From the NCBI GenBank assembly GCA_036250225.1, contig JAPZLL010000001.1, positions 806,001-870,000 on the forward strand: 64,000 nt of DNA, read 5' to 3'. Positions 62,738 to 64,000 of the stretch are shown here, piece by piece. This DNA comes from Cercophora sp. LCS_1 (taxonomy: Eukaryota > Ascomycota > Sordariomycetes > Sordariales > Lasiosphaeriaceae). The position numbers and the translations under genes are program-made. The notes under the pieces were generated by a model. That model saw only the letters and a program-made list of their open reading frames with translations, was not told the origin of the DNA and did not search any database. Within the stretch, counting starts at the first letter, position 1. Every line of letters starts with the position of its first letter.

Positions 62738-64000
62738 ATGGCAGCAACACCCGACCTCTCCCACCTCACCACCTCCTCCCAAATCTTCTCCGCAAACCAC
62801 ACCCTCCCCCAGATTCGCACAATCCACAAGACCCTCCTCGCCCAGCTCGATGATACGGCCGTCCGCCTGCGCACCCAGGTGGGCGGTTCCTACCGCGACC
62901 TCCTCGGCACAGCCGACTCCATCGTCGCCATGCGCGCCGACATGGACGCGGTCCAATCGACCCTCGCGCGCATGGGCAGTCGCTGCGGTCGGACGGTCGT
63001 CAATCAGAAAGTCGGCGGGTTGGCGCATTTTGTGCAAGACCGCGAGAGTGGCGGAGAAGACAGTCGACGGGCGAGGACGCGGTTGCTGGACGGGGTGGTG
63101 CTTTGCTTGGGGAGTGTGTTGAGGGAGAAGAAAAGCGACAAAAGAGGGGAGAGGCTGTTGCTTGCTGCGAGGTTGTGGGTGCTTGGACGGCTGGTTGCCA
63201 AGAGTCTGGGAGAGAGTAGGGGGGAGGGGTTGGAGGGGTTGCGTAGACGGCTGGTGAGGGGGGTGGAGGGGGTGTTGAGGTCGGGTAGGGATGAGGATGT
63301 TGTTGGTGCTTTGGGAGCATATGCGCTTGCTACGAGCTCCGGGGGAAAGGATGTTCTACGGCATTTCCTGAGGGTGAGGGGGATGGCAATGGGGATGGCG
63401 TTTGAGGGTGAGGAGAGGAGGGGTGGACAAGAGGTGGTGAGGTGTTTGGGGTTGTTTACCAAGACGTTGAGGGATGTACAGGGGTTGGTGCCGGCGCGGT
63501 TGAGAGAGGCGTTGGCGGCGTTGAAAAGGGATCCGTTGTTGGCGGATCAGGGGCTGAGAGGATTGGAGGAGCTGAGATTGGATGTGTACAAGAGGTGGTG
63601 TGGGGATGAGATTCAGTATTACAAGCCCTTTATTCGGCATGATGATCTGGACGTCAGACAGGCCGCCGAGATGTTGTCGAGCTGGGCGGAGGAGGGGAGC
63701 AAGGTCTTGTTGAAGGGGCTGAAGAAGACGTTGGAGGGTATGAATGAGTTCAAGGCTATTGTTGAGCTGAGGACGAGCGTGCTGAAGTTGTGGATCCAGG
63801 AGGGTGGCAAGGCAAAGGGAGTTGACCCGTCGATTCTCCTAGGTCAACTACGAGGCGCTATCAACGAGCATCTGCTGGAGGTGCTGGAGGCAAAGGTTGC
63901 CAAGCTCCGACTGGTTGGGTCTGAGGTCTCGGCAGCGCTGGATGCCTGGCGAGAGGGCACAACCGATCAGCACCCAAGTTTGTGGGATGTGGAATCGTTC
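62738..64000 (+). CDS. COG1: COG complex subunit 1, N-terminal part
   Basis: Open frame of 421 codons without a stop to the right edge, so the gene is partial. The N terminus SSQIFSANHTLPQIRTIHKTLLAQLDDTAVRLRTQVGGSYRDLLGTADSIVAMRADMDAVQSTL is the Vps51/COG1-type helical start, and the rest (up to DAWREGTTDQHPSLWDVESF) is helical. COG1 belongs to lobe A of the conserved oligomeric Golgi tethering complex, which acts in retrograde transport within the Golgi. The ATG has an AAAATGG context. The coding strand is C-rich for the first 260 bp and becomes strongly G-rich after about 63000. The rest of the protein lies beyond the window. Confidence 0.85.
   Translation, partial: MAATPDLSHLTTSSQIFSANHTLPQIRTIHKTLLAQLDDTAVRLRTQVGGSYRDLLGTADSIVAMRADMDAVQSTLARMGSRCGRTVVNQKVGGLAHFVQDRESGGEDSRRARTRLLDGVVLCLGSVLREKKSDKRGERLLLAARLWVLGRLVAKSLGESRGEGLEGLRRRLVRGVEGVLRSGRDEDVVGALGAYALATSSGGKDVLRHFLRVRGMAMGMAFEGEERRGGQEVVRCLGLFTKTLRDVQGLVPARLREALAALKRDPLLADQGLRGLEELRLDVYKRWCGDEIQYYKPFIRHDDLDVRQAAEMLSSWAEEGSKVLLKGLKKTLEGMNEFKAIVELRTSVLKLWIQEGGKAKGVDPSILLGQLRGAINEHLLEVLEAKVAKLRLVGSEVSAALDAWREGTTDQHPSLWDVESF

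Noticed and set aside
1..64000. CRISPR arrays, insertion sequences, bacterial-style operons
   Set aside because: No regularly spaced direct repeats, no transposase motifs and no terminal repeats; gene structure is eukaryotic with spliceosomal introns throughout.

Overview
The window is nuclear DNA of a filamentous ascomycete, most likely a Sordariomycete close to the Sordariales. The evidence is many short introns (46-75 nt) with GT...AG borders and CTNAC-type branch sites, a balanced to GC-rich composition, long intergenic leaders, and typical Pezizomycotina families such as PacC, Zn2Cys6 factors, a GH76 mannanase, a secreted short tyrosinase and DUF1295. I found no tRNA, rRNA, CRISPR array or intact transposon. 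All gene models were spliced by hand from reading frames, so the exon borders are predictions.

Layout. 0-8 kb: a DUF1295 membrane reductase cut by the left edge, divergent from TOP3 (type IA topoisomerase with an internal RGG-rich insert), then after a long leader a Stb3-type factor. 10-16 kb, accessory in character: an MFS transporter relic, a secreted beta-helix protein, a secreted tyrosinase and a dienelactone hydrolase. 17-28 kb: a SET/MYND methyltransferase, a PHO13-type HAD phosphatase, 6-phosphogluconolactonase and a secreted GH76 enzyme. 30-35 kb: two disordered proteins, one ending in a ZZ-like zinc motif and one in a coiled coil with HAUS8-like architecture. 36-44 kb: the pH regulator PacC and a C2H2 factor, both on the minus strand. 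45-55 kb: a 5.5-kb stretch without a gene, an unrecognised 368-residue protein and a Zn2Cys6 factor. 57-64 kb: a predicted 50-residue gene, ribosomal protein uL1, an NPY1-type NADH pyrophosphatase and, divergent from it, COG1 running off the right edge.

Most genes are independent housekeeping or regulatory loci. Two themes stand out. The DNA upstream of pacC carries 18 copies of the PacC recognition hexamer GCCARG within 1.44 kb, including phased 10-bp and 11-bp sub-arrays, which suggests strong autoregulation. The 10-16 kb segment joins phenol oxidation (tyrosinase), a hydrolase family used in aromatic catabolism, a secreted beta-helix protein and a dead transporter, and may be a decaying niche-adaptation locus. 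Other points include stop-free introns of 3n length in pacC and in the Zn2Cys6 gene, a GC-AG intron in the tyrosinase gene, and a repeated C-rich to G-rich switch of the coding strand within genes.
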